Origin: Phymatolithon calcareum
Lineage: Eukaryota; Rhodophyta; Florideophyceae; Hapalidiales
DNA: 64,000 nucleotides
NCBI GenBank assembly: GCA_977006965.1
Contig: OZ345369.1
Location: 2,653,043 to 2,717,042 of the forward strand
Reading direction: 5' to 3'
The stretch's first letter is position 1. The number at the start of each line of letters is the position of its first letter. Shown here one piece after another: positions 42,538 to 54,029 of this stretch. Both the position numbers and the translations under genes were made by a program. The notes beneath the pieces were generated by a model. The model saw only the letters and a program-made list of their open reading frames with translations. It was not told the origin of the DNA and made no database searches.

Positions 42538-43010
42538 ATGAAGCGAAGGTATACAAGAAAAGATTTGTCCACTGGGTATCTATCATATTCCATGAAAAAG
42601 GAATTCAGTAGAGATGACCGTTTGGTGATATTTGATGATTTTATTTTGAGAGCTCCCAAAGCCTCACCTTGGAGTAACGGGGCAGCTCTTGCGGTAATCT
42701 CCACTCTAAAATTCTCTGGCTACTCAAAATGTTCTTGATTCGTAATTCTCTCCCAACAAGAGCTCCTGTGAGTCTCTTGCACTCAAACTCAATTTCTGCA
42801 CTCATCTTCGACGACGCTAGAGTACGTTGTAATGCGACTATTTCGATCACCGCGGTGATCCCGCAGTAGGCACCCAATACTGATTTCCTCCAAAGGGGTG
42901 CTCGTTTGAATGTCAACCTTAGGCAACTTAAACGTGTTGTTCTTTCTCCTATGTAAAAGATCCCTGCTAGCTTGCCTTCAGTAGGAATCTTCATTCATCT
43001 GCCTTCTTCT
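42538..43010 (-). pseudogene. Retroelement protein fragment, inverted copy
   Basis: The minus-strand frame 42641-42994 contains IEFECKRLTGALVGRELRIK and ends with RYSKVRLWELSK. A homologous sequence lies on the plus strand at 43440-43620 (MEYECKRLTRALRGREIRIM). The two copies face each other, about 0.6 kb apart. Coiled-coil-like composition; no specific domain recognised. Probably ORF1 or gag C-terminus of one LINE family. Confidence 0.5.
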
Positions 43011-43269
43011 TCCTTTTCCCATACCTTAATTGTTCCTTCTCTCCTCCTCTTCTTCGTGACAGATCCCTCCTGGGCTTTCTGAAGGGTTTGGAGAAGGTCT
43101 TAACAATCGCATAGTTCGATGAAGCCCCGTGATGTGTCGTCCTCACTTGGAATGCTGGAACGAGCTAGATCAAAGGAAAGGAGCGTTCTGGTCGTCCCAA
43201 TCGAAGAAAGAGGCGTAGAGGAACCGTCGAGACATATCAGCAATGTTACATTATGACTTCTTCGAGACG

Positions 43270-44060
43270 GCACTGCCTTTCCTCAATCAGGGAGTTTCAG
43301 CAAAATCGTTGCTGAACTTGCTCTTCAAAGAAGGAGACATTTTGTAGTCCATCAGAAAGCGGAATATTTCGTACGATTTTCCTTGGCCCACCCCAGCGAT
43401 CATCAGACTCCAGGAAACACGGCACCGCAAACTACGGTCTATGAAGATGGACCAAGAAATGGAATATGAATGCAAAAGACTTACTCGGGCCCTCAGAGGG
43501 AGAGAAATTCGAATTATGGAGATATTTGAAGGAGAGTAGAGAGACGAGTATCGAAAACACCGAGAAGTTGCCCTGCTACTCAAAACGTTTGAGGCTTTGG
43601 GAGCTTTTAAAATAAATCAACATATATCCCCAATAAGCCGTAAAGTGGGCATTCGGTCGGTTTCCCCAAATGAGCAGATCACTTCTCACGGAAAAGTTCG
43701 ATGATTCTGTACCAACCGTCATGAACCACATCGAAGAATAACTCGGCAGAAATCAACTAACCAAAGAGGAGAAGATTAATATCAATGAAAAAGCTCTAGA
43801 CAAGCTACTCTTCTTCACTATCGTCTTTTATGAGGACATGGAACAGACAAGGAGTTAATTTAGCTGCGACCCTGAGCTCCATAGGAAATCTGACCAGTGC
43901 ACCCCAAGCTTTTCTCTCCGCCCCTTTTCCGGGAGAGGGTTTTTTGGGTAGATTATCGAATCTACAAGAGAGTTTCCAAGAGAATAGCCGCTGAAATACA
44001 TATCCCTTGTAGTCTCATTAATGCTTCTGAGAGCGTTTAATAAATTTCAGATTCAAAAAA
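43270..44060 (+). pseudogene. Retroelement protein fragment with two 3' tails
   Basis: Plus-strand copy of the fragment described for 42538-43010, continuing to a tail GAGCTTTTAAAATAAATC (43599-43616). A further piece with LLTEKFDDSVPTVMNHIEE (about 43680-43737) and FYEDMEQTRS ends with GCGTTTAATAAATTTC and an A-run at about 44033-44060. So two truncated copies lie head to tail. Confidence 0.5.
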
Positions 44061-44307
44061 AAGAAAACAAATTGTTCGATTAATTCGAAGCTAAATTAAA
44101 AAATATGCTACTTCCGGAATAGGGTTTCAGAATGTGCATTTCAGAATCGCTTACAATTCTTTTTATGGTGCAAAATTTGAACTTGGTCTACATATTCGAG
44201 TAGGCTTTTGTAATCAATTGCATAGCCCGTGCCGGATCTGCTATAACGTGCACTGCACCACTTTTCAGTAGCACTGCCAAGTTGACCATCGCGTTCACAT
44301 TCGCAGA

Positions 44308-45556
44308 TTAGTCAAGGGCGAGTGTGCATAGCCGAATTGCACGGGGAACATCTGCAGGTACTTCATGACTGCCTTTTTCCAGGAATCGGCCTAATATGAT
44401 CATGGCGTCTACATTTTCGCATTCTACGATCACTCTTTCGAACAATTCAACGGATTGAGGTACGATAGCTGGGGTACATGTTTTCCCATGTTGCAGCATG
44501 CGTCCCAGGTTGATGATGGCTACTGCATGCATACCCTCCTTGATGGCACGAGTGTACAGCTCCATGGCGTGAACTGGATTGGCCGGCACGCCGTCTCGGT
44601 CGTCTTTTAGCAACCCCCCCAAGTTTTCATTGCAAGTACGTCTACACCTTCTTCGATTGCCCATGTGTATATTTCCACTGCGCGAACAGGGTCTGAGGCA
44701 ACACCGTCTGCACATTCTTGTAAAAGGTATCCAACGTGAACAATTGCGCGTATACACCTGCCCTCTCTGATGGCCTTGGTATAGAGCTGCGCAGCACGAG
44801 ACGGTCGGCTGGTACACCTTCGCGTCCTTCATGCAACATCCATCCCAGATTGTTCATCCCCTCAACGTGCTCTCCCTCCTCAATTGCTCTTGTGTAGAGC
44901 TGTACTGCTTGAGGCTGGTCTGCTGGGACGCCGTACGCTCCATCTTCCAGCAAAACTCCCAGCTTGAACATGCACATAATATGAGATCCTTCATTCACAG
45001 CACGGATGCAAAGCTCCTTGCCACGATGACAATTTGCCGGTATATCGTCTGCTCCGTTGTGCAATAATGTTCCCAGATTGTACATTTCATCAAGATGCCC
45101 GCCTTCCTCTATGGCGCGGTTGTGTAATCCTACCGCACGAAGAAGGTCTGCCAGTTTTCCCGGTGCGCCATACTGTAGCAATAATCCCAGATTGTTCATA
45201 TCGTCAGCATCTGCTGGTTATGTGATTCCACGGGAATACATGTATGCTTGCCGATGTATATCTTCATGAGCAGTCGCCCGAGCATTGAGATCCATTTTAT
45301 TGAAGGATGAGAGAAGTGCTCCTAGTTTTGAGCAGGAGGTAATGGATGCACGCTTGTGGTTAGAAGTGTGCACAAAACGAAAGGGAAGAACCGGTCTTCG
45401 ACAGAAAGCTGCGCGGCGTTGATACAAAAGTGCAATACGAAGAAGAGCCTCGCGGTTGTCGACGGAATTCTCTGCGTGCGCCGCGCGAGCAGTGCTGACC
45501 TCGAAAGGGTGCAGATGAGTGAAATCGGGCAAGCGAGACTGAAGTATACGTTGCAT
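44308..45556 (-). pseudogene. Sel1-repeat (TPR-like) protein, broken
   Basis: Minus-strand gene made of about eight 36-residue Sel1-like repeats, helix-turn-helix units that form protein-binding solenoids. Consensus stretches seen are MNNLGLLLQYG, DGVPANPVHAMELYTRAIKE and DIPANCHRGKELCIRAV. The first repeats are cut by an in-frame TAA near 45220; the probable start is upstream (MDLNARATAHEDIHRQ at about 45295). Two frames (44642-45199 and 44308-44832) are needed for the rest, with a poorly read middle around 44640-44830. Either a pseudogene or a real gene with sequence errors. Confidence 0.78.
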
Positions 45557-46064
45557 TGGACTATGTGTTGGAGGTCAAGCAACGTGTGTGATGGGGCACA
45601 GGAGATATGAGAGGCGCGGCAGAGTGAAAAAATATGACGTGCAGACACAGAGCCTATCCATACCCAAGTACAAAAAGTAAAATTTAATACCTTTTTTTTA
45701 AAAATACGTCCTTCATTTGTAAAAGTAATAGAAAAGTACAGTTTTCAAACTTAAGTAAGTGAATCAAAAGAAAATGCCCGAAAACAGCTACTAAAATGAA
45801 AAGGTATGCGAAGGATTGTAGCGCAAGGAAATGTCTCTCAGGTGCAATGAAAATTGACATTTGGAGCTTCAATTTTTTAGAAATCCTATCCAATCCAAGA
45901 GATTATTATACTAATTGCCACGCATTTGAAATCACCTTCCATACACTACTGTATTCTTGACATCGACGTGCTGCAACTGAATATTCAATTGGACGCAAAA
46001 TGGCATCTGGACCTCCACTCGTATTACGTTAAGTCTGTTTTGCAAAAATAGGTTTTTTTTTCAA
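45557..46064. other. AT-rich intergenic sequence
   Basis: No gene, RNA or repeat recognised. Confidence 0.5.
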
Positions 46065-46290
46065 TCGAACGTTATTTAAAAGCCTCATGATCTTACGAAT
46101 ATACGGGCAAGGCTTCCTCAGTTGCGACCTTCCAGTGTGTCGACAGTTGAAAATTACCGTCTGACATAGGCGTTGGGAAAAGTTTAGAACCTAGATCGCC
46201 CTACCTACTGCGTGGTGTTCTTGTGGGTTCGCTGCTGGTGTTCCCGCTAATAGGCTTCGTGTCTTAAGGGACATCTACGTAACTTTTGAA
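46065..46290 (-). repeat. Retroelement 3' region, inverted copy
   Basis: Reverse complement closely matches 42100-42305: AACACCAGCAGCGAACCCAC, CACACTGGAAGGT and GAGGAAGCCTTGCCCGTATA are recognisable, ending in GAGGCTTTTAAATAA. It is a truncated copy in opposite orientation, 4 kb away. Confidence 0.8.
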
Positions 46291-46497
46291 AAATAAGTGA
46301 ACAAACATTCTCCGGCGTTCGGTTTAAGCCGAACTAGCTCGCGCAAAAATTCTTAAGTGGTTCCTGTTTTCTTCTAGATGTTTTGGTTCCTTCGCAATGA
46401 GGTACTCCACAGCGGGGTTTAATTTTCTTTTCTGCTACAGCGATTTCGTCACCCAAATTGGGTACACAATTGTGTTCCTATTGAACACAAAATAGAA

Positions 46498-46550
46498 GTA
46501 TCCACGAATTCAGTCAGATGAATTATTCAGCTGACTGAATTCGTGGATAC
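46498..46550. repeat. Hairpin with perfect 20-bp arms
   Basis: Arms 46498-46517 and 46531-46550 are exact reverse complements with a 13-nt loop. It lies upstream of the gag fragment at 47181 and may be in an LTR or leader region. Confidence 0.92.
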
Positions 46551-47180
46551 ATCTCTACTGCAATACACGCAATAATATTGCGTGTCTGGACCAAGCATTG
46601 GCTAACTGAGGAGGAACAAACCACAAAGGCTATATTTTTACTTCCTGTGGACGGCAATGTACCATGAAGTATAACATGTATACTTCCTAAAAACCCTTGG
46701 CCATCACTCAGAATTTATTGCGTATTCTATGATGTAGTCTACTTGTTTATCTACAGTATTGCCAGCAACTCTCATAGTTACACGAAACCCAGGAATGGGT
46801 ATAAAAGGCGATGGCGACTAGCGCCGGATGTAGAAAAGATAACAACAGAAGAAAAACAACTAAAAACAAAAAGGAATTGATTTCCTCTCGAAAGCCACAT
46901 TATTGTGCGCTACTTCTCTCAAGGTGCTCCAAGTCGCCGACTGGCAACTTCGCCACCTAAGGTGGTGGGACACCTCACCTTGTTCTTAGGCCACTACTTC
47001 CACCGAGAGGTAGGACCTGGTTTGTTGCCTGGTGAGTCACGGATCTGTTCTCAAGACTGGTTTGCTGTCGTGTTTGCAGACGTTTGATTCGAATCATTGA
47101 GAGTCTTGACAGTTATATAACTGTCTGATCGATATTAATTCAGACAAGATTCTAGCGTCAAGTAAGCTACTAATTGCACC
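46551..47180 (+). other. Leader of the gag element, possible LTR
   Basis: No ORF of note. The 60 bp before ATG 47181 are AT-rich and resemble an untranslated leader. Neither a repeated LTR nor a primer-binding site could be established. Confidence 0.35.
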
Positions 47181-48050
47181 ATGAGAGAGCCATGCGAAGT
47201 TCGAGATCAGCCAGAAGGTACTGAACAGAATGATGACGACCTGCATGGAAAAGAAAGTGATAACCCTACGAATTCACCATTCTCTTTCCAACGGTCAAAA
47301 TTCAAAACAGAAGATCCGATGTACCCCGGCGAAAAGTCCAGTCCAGCGTCCATGGCCAAATACCGAAAACCGCTCGGTGACTACAACCAGTCTATGTTTA
47401 AGGCTTTTGAAGAATGTGAGGCACTCGGTCTGACGGGAAAGCGACTATGGGAGGAAGCGCAGACAACATGGAGCTCCCACTCAATTCAGTACATGAGTGA
47501 CAATGCAGTATTGAAACTGAGAGTCATGTTACTAAAAGGTGGAGTGTACGTGGCATGTGAGCCAGGACAGAGCAAAAGGGAACCAATATGGATTTGGTTT
47601 AAATCAAAAGAGTTTCCACAGCCAAAGGATAACGGAAAGAATCCAACTGATTTACCAAAAGAAGAAAATAGTGTCAAAGAGGAAGAACCCAGGAATAAGC
47701 GTGCAACTGATGATTTCATACGTGGTGGTGAAATTAATGCTAGCGAGGATTTTGGCCCTGGAGAGAGTCGAAACTTCATTGCGGAAAACAGCTTCAAACG
47801 AAAGTCTAACAGCTATGCGATGAGTACGCTTATGAAATCGTACAATGGGAGACCATTGTTTGGCGGAGATTATGGGGACAACAGTGCGGAAGCTATTAAG
47901 CTTTATGACACACTCTGTGCTGTATCGGGGGTTGAAGATGATGAAGATAAGCTTAGATGCATTCCGATAGTACTGAAAAGCTCGGCACTAAAATACTTCA
48001 ACAGCAACCTGTGGGACTGTACGTCATACCCCGACTGTGTCAATGGGTAG
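47181..48050 (+). pseudogene. LTR-retrotransposon gag fragment
   Basis: A 289-residue ORF with a charged N-terminus, a helical domain (YNQSMFKAFEECEALGLTGK), and a C-terminal stretch YNGRPLFGGDYGDNSAEAIK then KLRCIPIVLKSSALKYFNS. The last part matches the capsid pattern of Ty3/gypsy-type gags (Y.G....WFGG.....+....F.......K....P..L.G.AL.YF). It stops just where capsid should continue, and no pol follows, so the element is truncated. Confidence 0.65.
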
Positions 48051-50660
48051 TAAAGATGTGCACGGGCATTGATACGGAGACAGTGCGATCTCTCCCGTCG
48101 CTTTCCAGTCTTGTCTTCGTTGCAAAGACTATGAATAAGCATTGCGCTGTGCGAAACGCGGTAGCACGCGCAGTACGTACAGCGTTGCATTAGACTCTGT
48201 CTTCATGGCAGTGTCGTGGAGCAGGTGAAGGCAGCTGAAGGAGCAGAACGAATGATTGCGGGGAGCAGATGACACTGAGGCGTTGGAGTAGACGACCGAG
48301 TGAGGAATTGCGAATGGTGAATCGAACACCTATGGCAAAAAATGTTTTGGAAGGGGTACGTTTTATGAATGGTAAGTTTGAATTTGTAGTTTTCATCAAC
48401 AATCTTTGCAACCCGGTTGTCGTTTCAGATATCAATTCGTTCGGAAGATGATGAATCATTCATACTCAAGTGATACGAAATTAAACAAGTGGAGATGTAC
48501 AGTAGTACTCTTTTCGAATAACGCCCTTTTCGGAGCAGCAATGCCAGAGACCGTACTGTAATGGCGGTATGGCAATCTTCTCAGATCTTCCCACCTCAGT
48601 CCTACCATTACAGTTCCAACATCTTGAGAGCATACACTGTGTGCAGACCACCGATAATGGCATACACCCACCCTCTGGAACAAAATTACCGCCGCGGCGA
48701 TGACCCGCATGGATCGATACCCTTTTCCATTTCTCAGCGGCGCATCCGGTGGACCACGCGCGATGACATCCGGGGGTTGATCGGCATCAATAAAGACTGT
48801 CTCGGAGCTGCAACAAGTTGCAGTCGATAAGCAGCGCGTCGCGAAGGATTTCCGCGCCCAGCCAAGTAGCTCGACACAGTGTGGAGCCGCAAGCAGCAGC
48901 AGTCAAGAAGCGGGCACGCGCTAAGACGTTCGCTAGCCAAACAAAGTCGCCCGACACCGCCTGGACGCCACAACCGGTGGCGGCGTGGAAGAACCCTTCG
49001 GCGAGTGACGACCGGGCAAGGACGTGTTCCGGATGCTTTCCATGTGACCCTCTCACCGTTTTTGACAGAGGCACGGGCGCGCACGCGCGAAGGCGGTTGA
49101 AAAGGCGGCGGCACGCGGGGCAGGGTCGAAAACTTTCGCGACAGTCCCACGGTCGCGCACGGTCGCTAGCAACTGCTTCAAAGTCCAAACCTTGCCGACC
49201 GAAATTCCTATACCAAGCCGGAAGACAAAGCAACCTTGATCTCCAGCACACGCATCGCCAACTTGCGGATGTGTTCACACGGAGGCACGCATTTCGGAAC
49301 GTGGGTGAACCAAGACGTGAACGGCGCATAAGGCAGCAAACAGTGTAAGGAACCCTTTTGTAATTCGGCTGTCCGTTTCCAAGAAGGACTCGTGTGACAT
49401 GTGATTTCTCTGTTTTGATCCCTGTAAAACGCCCGGGCCAGAATTTGCGACAGTACAGCACTGTCGCGTATACAGGGCGAGCGCTTGATAGCAACAGAAA
49501 CAGCAGCAGCAGCTGCACAGCGGACACCAGCCGCTCCTTTACTTCACTCCAACCTCGTTCGCCAAACCGAGCACACAGCTCGAGTAAACACAGCAACACC
49601 AACCGACCAACACGGATCGATAGCACAGCTGTTGAACGAACACCACCTCTCCATGTTCTAGCCCGTCCATGGTCAGCGCATAAATACATTCCATACTCAC
49701 GACACGCGAGGAACTGCGGCGGTATGCTTCAGGAATATGGAAGCGGTCGCGTGAGCATACAGCGACCGCACCAGAGAAACAAACATGTGCTCAAAACATT
49801 TCGTGCCCAACGGAAACATCAACCGGAAATCCTCTTCCGGTACCCAATTCAGGGCCACTGGCGCGCGCGGTCGAAACGCGCGCCGCCCATTAATTTCTCT
49901 CGCACACGACCGTGGAGCTCACGTCGCCATCGCGCCACTGCCGTCATTCGTGCGTACCCACGGCAGTTCACACGCCACCTCGCGTAAGCCACTCGCATGG
50001 GCGCCACAAGTAAATTGTCGAGATAGCAAGCGCGGGGAATCACGGTTCGCAACCGAAGTCCATACGAGAGCAATTCCAACAGTTCCCCGCTCGGTCGACA
50101 CGTATGACACCCGCGACAGCCTTGCTTACAAGTACCAGGTTTCTTCTACGCAACAGCACGACACCGGGCAAAAAACCTTCCAATAAGCAGTACATAAGAA
50201 GTTGCCAACCGAAACTAAGAGGAAGAAGAATGGAGCGCAAGGTGTTTTGGTTCACCATGTTAGAGGCGTATGACGAGATAGACTAGTTGTAGGAGAGATA
50301 CTAAAAACAGTAGATTACGCCGCCACACGGGGAGAGAAAAAGTATTAACGATCATTGATAATTCTCTTCACCAAATTCATCATCTTCCTTCTCGACAAGG
50401 AAGAACAAACAATGCTCTCTTTCATACATAGGACGTAAATCCTCGACACTTTAGTCTCTCACAACTTCGAATTCTACAATGACACTAATGACTACAGTAT
50501 CGCAGAAACCCGTTTCATCCGCCTTTCTGCACCATACAACACCATTTGAGTCTACCCGATCATTTCACTGGTTGTACCTCGTTTTCATCTAGTGTTTCTT
50601 GTTCGTGATCTTCCGTCAGGGTTCCTTCTACACCCATCTTTACCTGATGTTTAAACGTGT
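48051..50660. other. GC-rich region, coding unclear
   Basis: About 2.6 kb, GC-rich between 48650 and 50150, with long overlapping ORFs on both strands (48787-49689 minus, 300 residues; 48818-49348 and 49394-49987 plus). None shows a family signature. A short plus-strand stretch near 48745 (RIRWTTRDDIRGLIGINKD) looks like a Myb/SANT-type helix and might begin a real frameshifted gene. After 50300 the sequence becomes AT-rich with nothing recognisable. Confidence 0.35.
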
Positions 50661-50666
50661 CTGCAA

Positions 50667-52184
50667 TCAGAATGAGTATCCGCTCGATTTTTCGATATTT
50701 TGCGTTTTCGGAATTGTCGATCCTGGATACATCAACGATCGTTGTACCCGTGTCCGTGTCTTCGACGACCTTGTTCCATCGTTCATGTCTTCATTCATCG
50801 TTGTATCTTCATCCATGTCTTCAGACACTTCCAGATCTTCTTCCCTTAAATTGAACTGACTCATCTCGAACTCCCCAAACCGTGGATGGAATGGAGGTCA
50901 TCCAGGAGATTTTGTGACAGTCCGGTATACTGCACATCGATCTCTATCATCGGATGAGATAGATTTGTTGGGCACGCATCCAGATACAGACGATCATCAT
51001 TCAAACCCTCGTTCTCCTCCATCCATTGTGACTGACCTGCTAATCTGCCCATTGTAGCATCTTTCCAATCTTGCCACCGAAACGTGAACACGTCGGCGGG
51101 TTTGATCAACTCTATACGAAATCGCCGGGACTCCTCATCGATCATCGAAACTCTCAAAAGAATATCCTGAGGAGCGTTTCGTGGAAGGATGTTAAACTGA
51201 TGCTTTGCTGTACCTTTCGCTGGAGCAACTTCAAGAGCTGGAATCCCAGCACACACAACATCATAAGCAGTGGAGACTTTTGCAATTCTTGAGAAGCAGA
51301 GAAAGTGCCATCTGAACGTTATACTGACATTCCCAGACCAACCTCAACCCCAACCTCAACTCCAACCCCATCCCGAGCTCTAACCCGAGCTCGAACGCGA
51401 ACCTCAACGTGAAGCTCTTCTTCAGAAATATGTGCATCTCGTCGAAAACCTGTCGACTCATCGTAAATTCAAAATTAGACTCTTCAATTGTCGGATTCCA
51501 ATTCACTGTTCCAACCGATATTCTCCATACATCCAGCCATGCCGCTAGAGTGCTTCGCACAAAGTCCATTACGCACCCCACTTTCTGAGGGACAATGTCA
51601 AAACTTATCTCTTGGAGAAGGATACCCAAGGTCGATCTCGTATTTTCAAGCAGGTACACTTCGATTTTTCTTTGCTTCTCAAAAATGCTTCCCGGTACAC
51701 CTTCGCTGACCCAATCATGAGGATATCCATTATTGTATCTCCTTGAGTGATCTCTGTAGTTGATACTTTTTCTACGTCCGCAGAATCCAGCTGTCAGAGC
51801 AGCAATGTTGTCAATATGTACACTTGCTTACAAAAAGCATTTGTTTGTTCCTTTCTCCCACAAAAGACCGAGAATGAACTCTTTCTTGATCGGTATACGA
51901 TTCGTGACGTCTTCTAGACACTTTTCGTTACCGTACCCAAGCTTGCACAATAAAACCCGACTATCCACAACGTTCTTGTGATTCGTATTCTTGAGAAAAT
52001 TTGATGAAATCTCCATTTCTTCTCTGTAGGTGTTCCATTCTTTTTCCTGTTGTTCCATGAGAAGCATAAAATACTCAACATGCTCAAGCGATATACTTTT
52101 CACAGCTTGTCTGTCATCCTGGGACATGTGGTTCATTGCAGGAACGGCCCAAGAACCTTTAGCGTCATCCAAAGTGGACTGCAA
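50667..52184 (-). pseudogene. Unidentified minus-strand gene in several pieces
   Basis: Four consecutive minus-strand segments look coding: 51828-52184 (MNHMSQDDRQAVKSISLEHV, charged helical), 51261-51659, 50861-51256 (FRIELIKPADVFTFRWQDWK and a beta-rich style) and 50667-50864 (acidic tail SEDMDEDTTMNEDMNDGT). Frame changes separate them, from introns or decay. A hexanucleotide-type repeat at 51338-51412 encodes alternating Leu and Gly/Glu residues in the second segment. I do not recognise a family. Confidence 0.4.
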
Positions 52185-52261
52185 ATTTTGAAATCTGTCT
52201 GAGAAATCCGACAGTATTCCGGAATACCCGTACGGAAAACATCATTAGACTGGTAGAAAAG

Positions 52262-53200
52262 TTATTCCCACCACGAGCGCAATAGTGTATAGAACAGAGG
52301 ATTAGAATCTGAAAGAGTAGAGCGAAGTTCCCTGTTTCCACTTCCCTCTGGCCTTGTGCTTACAGTCACTTTCGAAAATGCTTGAATTGCAACGCCCAGA
52401 TAGCCATGACTGTCGTTTAAACGTTCTCTCTCGCCCAACGAAGCAATTGTTATTGAACCCTTCAACCATACACCGCAAAACCGGCATAGGAATGCAGTCA
52501 CCCAGCAAACAGAACACTGTATTGGTCTTTTACAACCCATTCCAATGCCAAAACGATTCGACTTGCGCAAACGAACAGGAAGTTCTGCTCCACTGAACTC
52601 ATTGTCCACAAGTGAATTGTTTAAAAGCATTGCAAAGTCCACCCTGTCATAGAGAGGCACTCCCTCATCAAATAGACGCTGAACACGCGTTCCGAGATCT
52701 GTCGGGGCTTTGACCATGTGCTCCATACGTTCAATACAATTCAAAGCCCGTACGTTCCAACTAGCGAATGCTTTCAGCTGTGCAAGACGCCAAACCGTCC
52801 TTCCAATGTGAATAATGCAAAGAACAGCCGCCGCAATTGACGCTGACATCTCCTTGTAGTCTGCCGCCACGCGTTGAACGTGACTGTAGAAACAAACAGA
52901 CATAAGCGGAAAAATAGAGGTGCAGAGATGGAAATATCCAGCGCGCCGAGTATCTCGGATAGATTTCCATTTGGTGGAGATGAAATCAAAAGCATACAGA
53001 AATCCCCACGGTGTGAAGGCCGCACGACATGCGACCACAACAACAGCAGGGTGTTCCGCGAGGCGGGCAAGACCTGTCGGCGATGGACAGCATGACATGG
53101 TGGACGTTTCCGTATTTCGACTTCCGCAATGAGTTCCTTGGAAAACTTCTTTATCGTTAGAAACAGATTTGTCGGGGAGTGCGTGAGTCGGAGATATCAG
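52262..53200 (-). CDS. Hypothetical protein, possibly membrane-associated
   Basis: Part of a 394-residue ORF whose first 70 or so codons (53236-53446) come from the inserted retroposon, so the native part is 52262-53200. It has several hydrophobic stretches (HPAVVVVACRAAF, SIFPLMSVCFYS, SIAAAVLCIIHI) and a C-terminal region with a Cys pair. No family recognised. The original N-terminus should lie to the right of 54029. The piece at 50667-52184 may belong to the same gene. Confidence 0.35.
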   Translation of the reverse strand: MISPTHALPDKSVSNDKEVFQGTHCGSRNTETSTMSCCPSPTGLARLAEHPAVVVVACRAAFTPWGFLYAFDFISTKWKSIRDTRRAGYFHLCTSIFPLMSVCFYSHVQRVAADYKEMSASIAAAVLCIIHIGRTVWRLAQLKAFASWNVRALNCIERMEHMVKAPTDLGTRVQRLFDEGVPLYDRVDFAMLLNNSLVDNEFSGAELPVRLRKSNRFGIGMGCKRPIQCSVCWVTAFLCRFCGVWLKGSITIASLGERERLNDSHGYLGVAIQAFSKVTVSTRPEGSGNRELRSTLSDSNPLFYTLLRSWWE

Positions 53201-53224
53201 AAAGATGTGCTGATATCTCCGACT
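53186..53224. repeat. 15-bp inverted repeat at the retroposon junction
   Basis: AGTCGGAGATATCAG (53186-53200) and its exact reverse complement at 53210-53224, separated by AAAGATGTG, part of the target duplication sequence. Confidence 0.9.
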
Positions 53225-53236
53225 AGAAAGATGTGC

Positions 53237-54019
53237 GAAGTTCCGGGAGAAGGGTTTGACCGGACCGAACGGACCACAAACGAAAAAAGACAAGTTTCCG
53301 GCGCGGGCGCGGGCGCCCGCGCCGGCGCAAGTGGCCGCAGCGATAAAGCTGCACAAAGCGCTCCTTCCGACGGTAATCCCGCCGGAAATGGCGGACGCGA
53401 TCGTGAACGCGCACTCCAGGGACTTGGCGAATCGAGAACTTGCCACACTTGAAATGCCAGACCCAAGCCCGCCGTTGCAAGATTTCGAGAAAATCTTGCG
53501 AATTTAAGCGGATTTGATACAGGCCGGCTATCATACCGGTCCGGCCCGTTCACCTGTGCGTCACAGATAGGAACCAAGAGCTCAGTCAGGAATTTTTCCC
53601 CGCTACAGTGCAGGGTTTTTTTGAACTTGCAAGAGCTGTGATCCGGCCTCCCCATGGGAGAAGACTATCACCTTCTGGTAGTATGGTAGTACATGGATTC
53701 CGCCCTGAGTGGTGTGCCGCAACGCTCAAGGAAGCTGGGAGAGAAGACAGAAGAAGATGAAAGAAGGCAGCGAGATGACTAGCTACCGTGAGCGTCCTAA
53801 ATGGTTTCCAACCCGGGGCATCCCTTTGAAGGACGGCGACTGAAGATTGGCTATGTAGCGATATAGATGTTAAGCTTCCCCAAGGTCTGCACATTGTGCA
53901 GCTTGGGCAGCTGTTGTGACATCAAGTACCACTCGTATCTGTTAAATCTACTGGAGCCGTAAGGATGTGGAGTTGTTTACCAGCTCTGATAAATCCCGCA
54001 ATAAAAGAAAGAAAGAAAG
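53237..54019 (+). mobile_element. 5'-truncated LINE-type retroposon
   Basis: It holds the C-terminus of an ORF (53256-53510, with LLPTVIPPEMADAIVNAHSR), about 490 bp of 3' UTR and a tail AATAAAAG followed by a GAAA run. AGAAAGATGTGC at 53225-53236 recurs at the end of the tail (to 54029), consistent with a target duplication, although the tail itself supplies the first six bases. The 5' junction has a small inverted duplication (53186-53224). Confidence 0.7.
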
Positions 54020-54029
54020 AAAGATGTGC

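Noticed and set aside
48787-49689. A 300-residue minus-strand ORF in the GC-rich region
   Set aside because: High GC lengthens ORFs by chance; several frames on both strands are equally open and none shows a family motif.
54002-54024. GAAA microsatellite as an independent feature
   Set aside because: It is better explained as the 3' tail of the retroposon ending at 54019.
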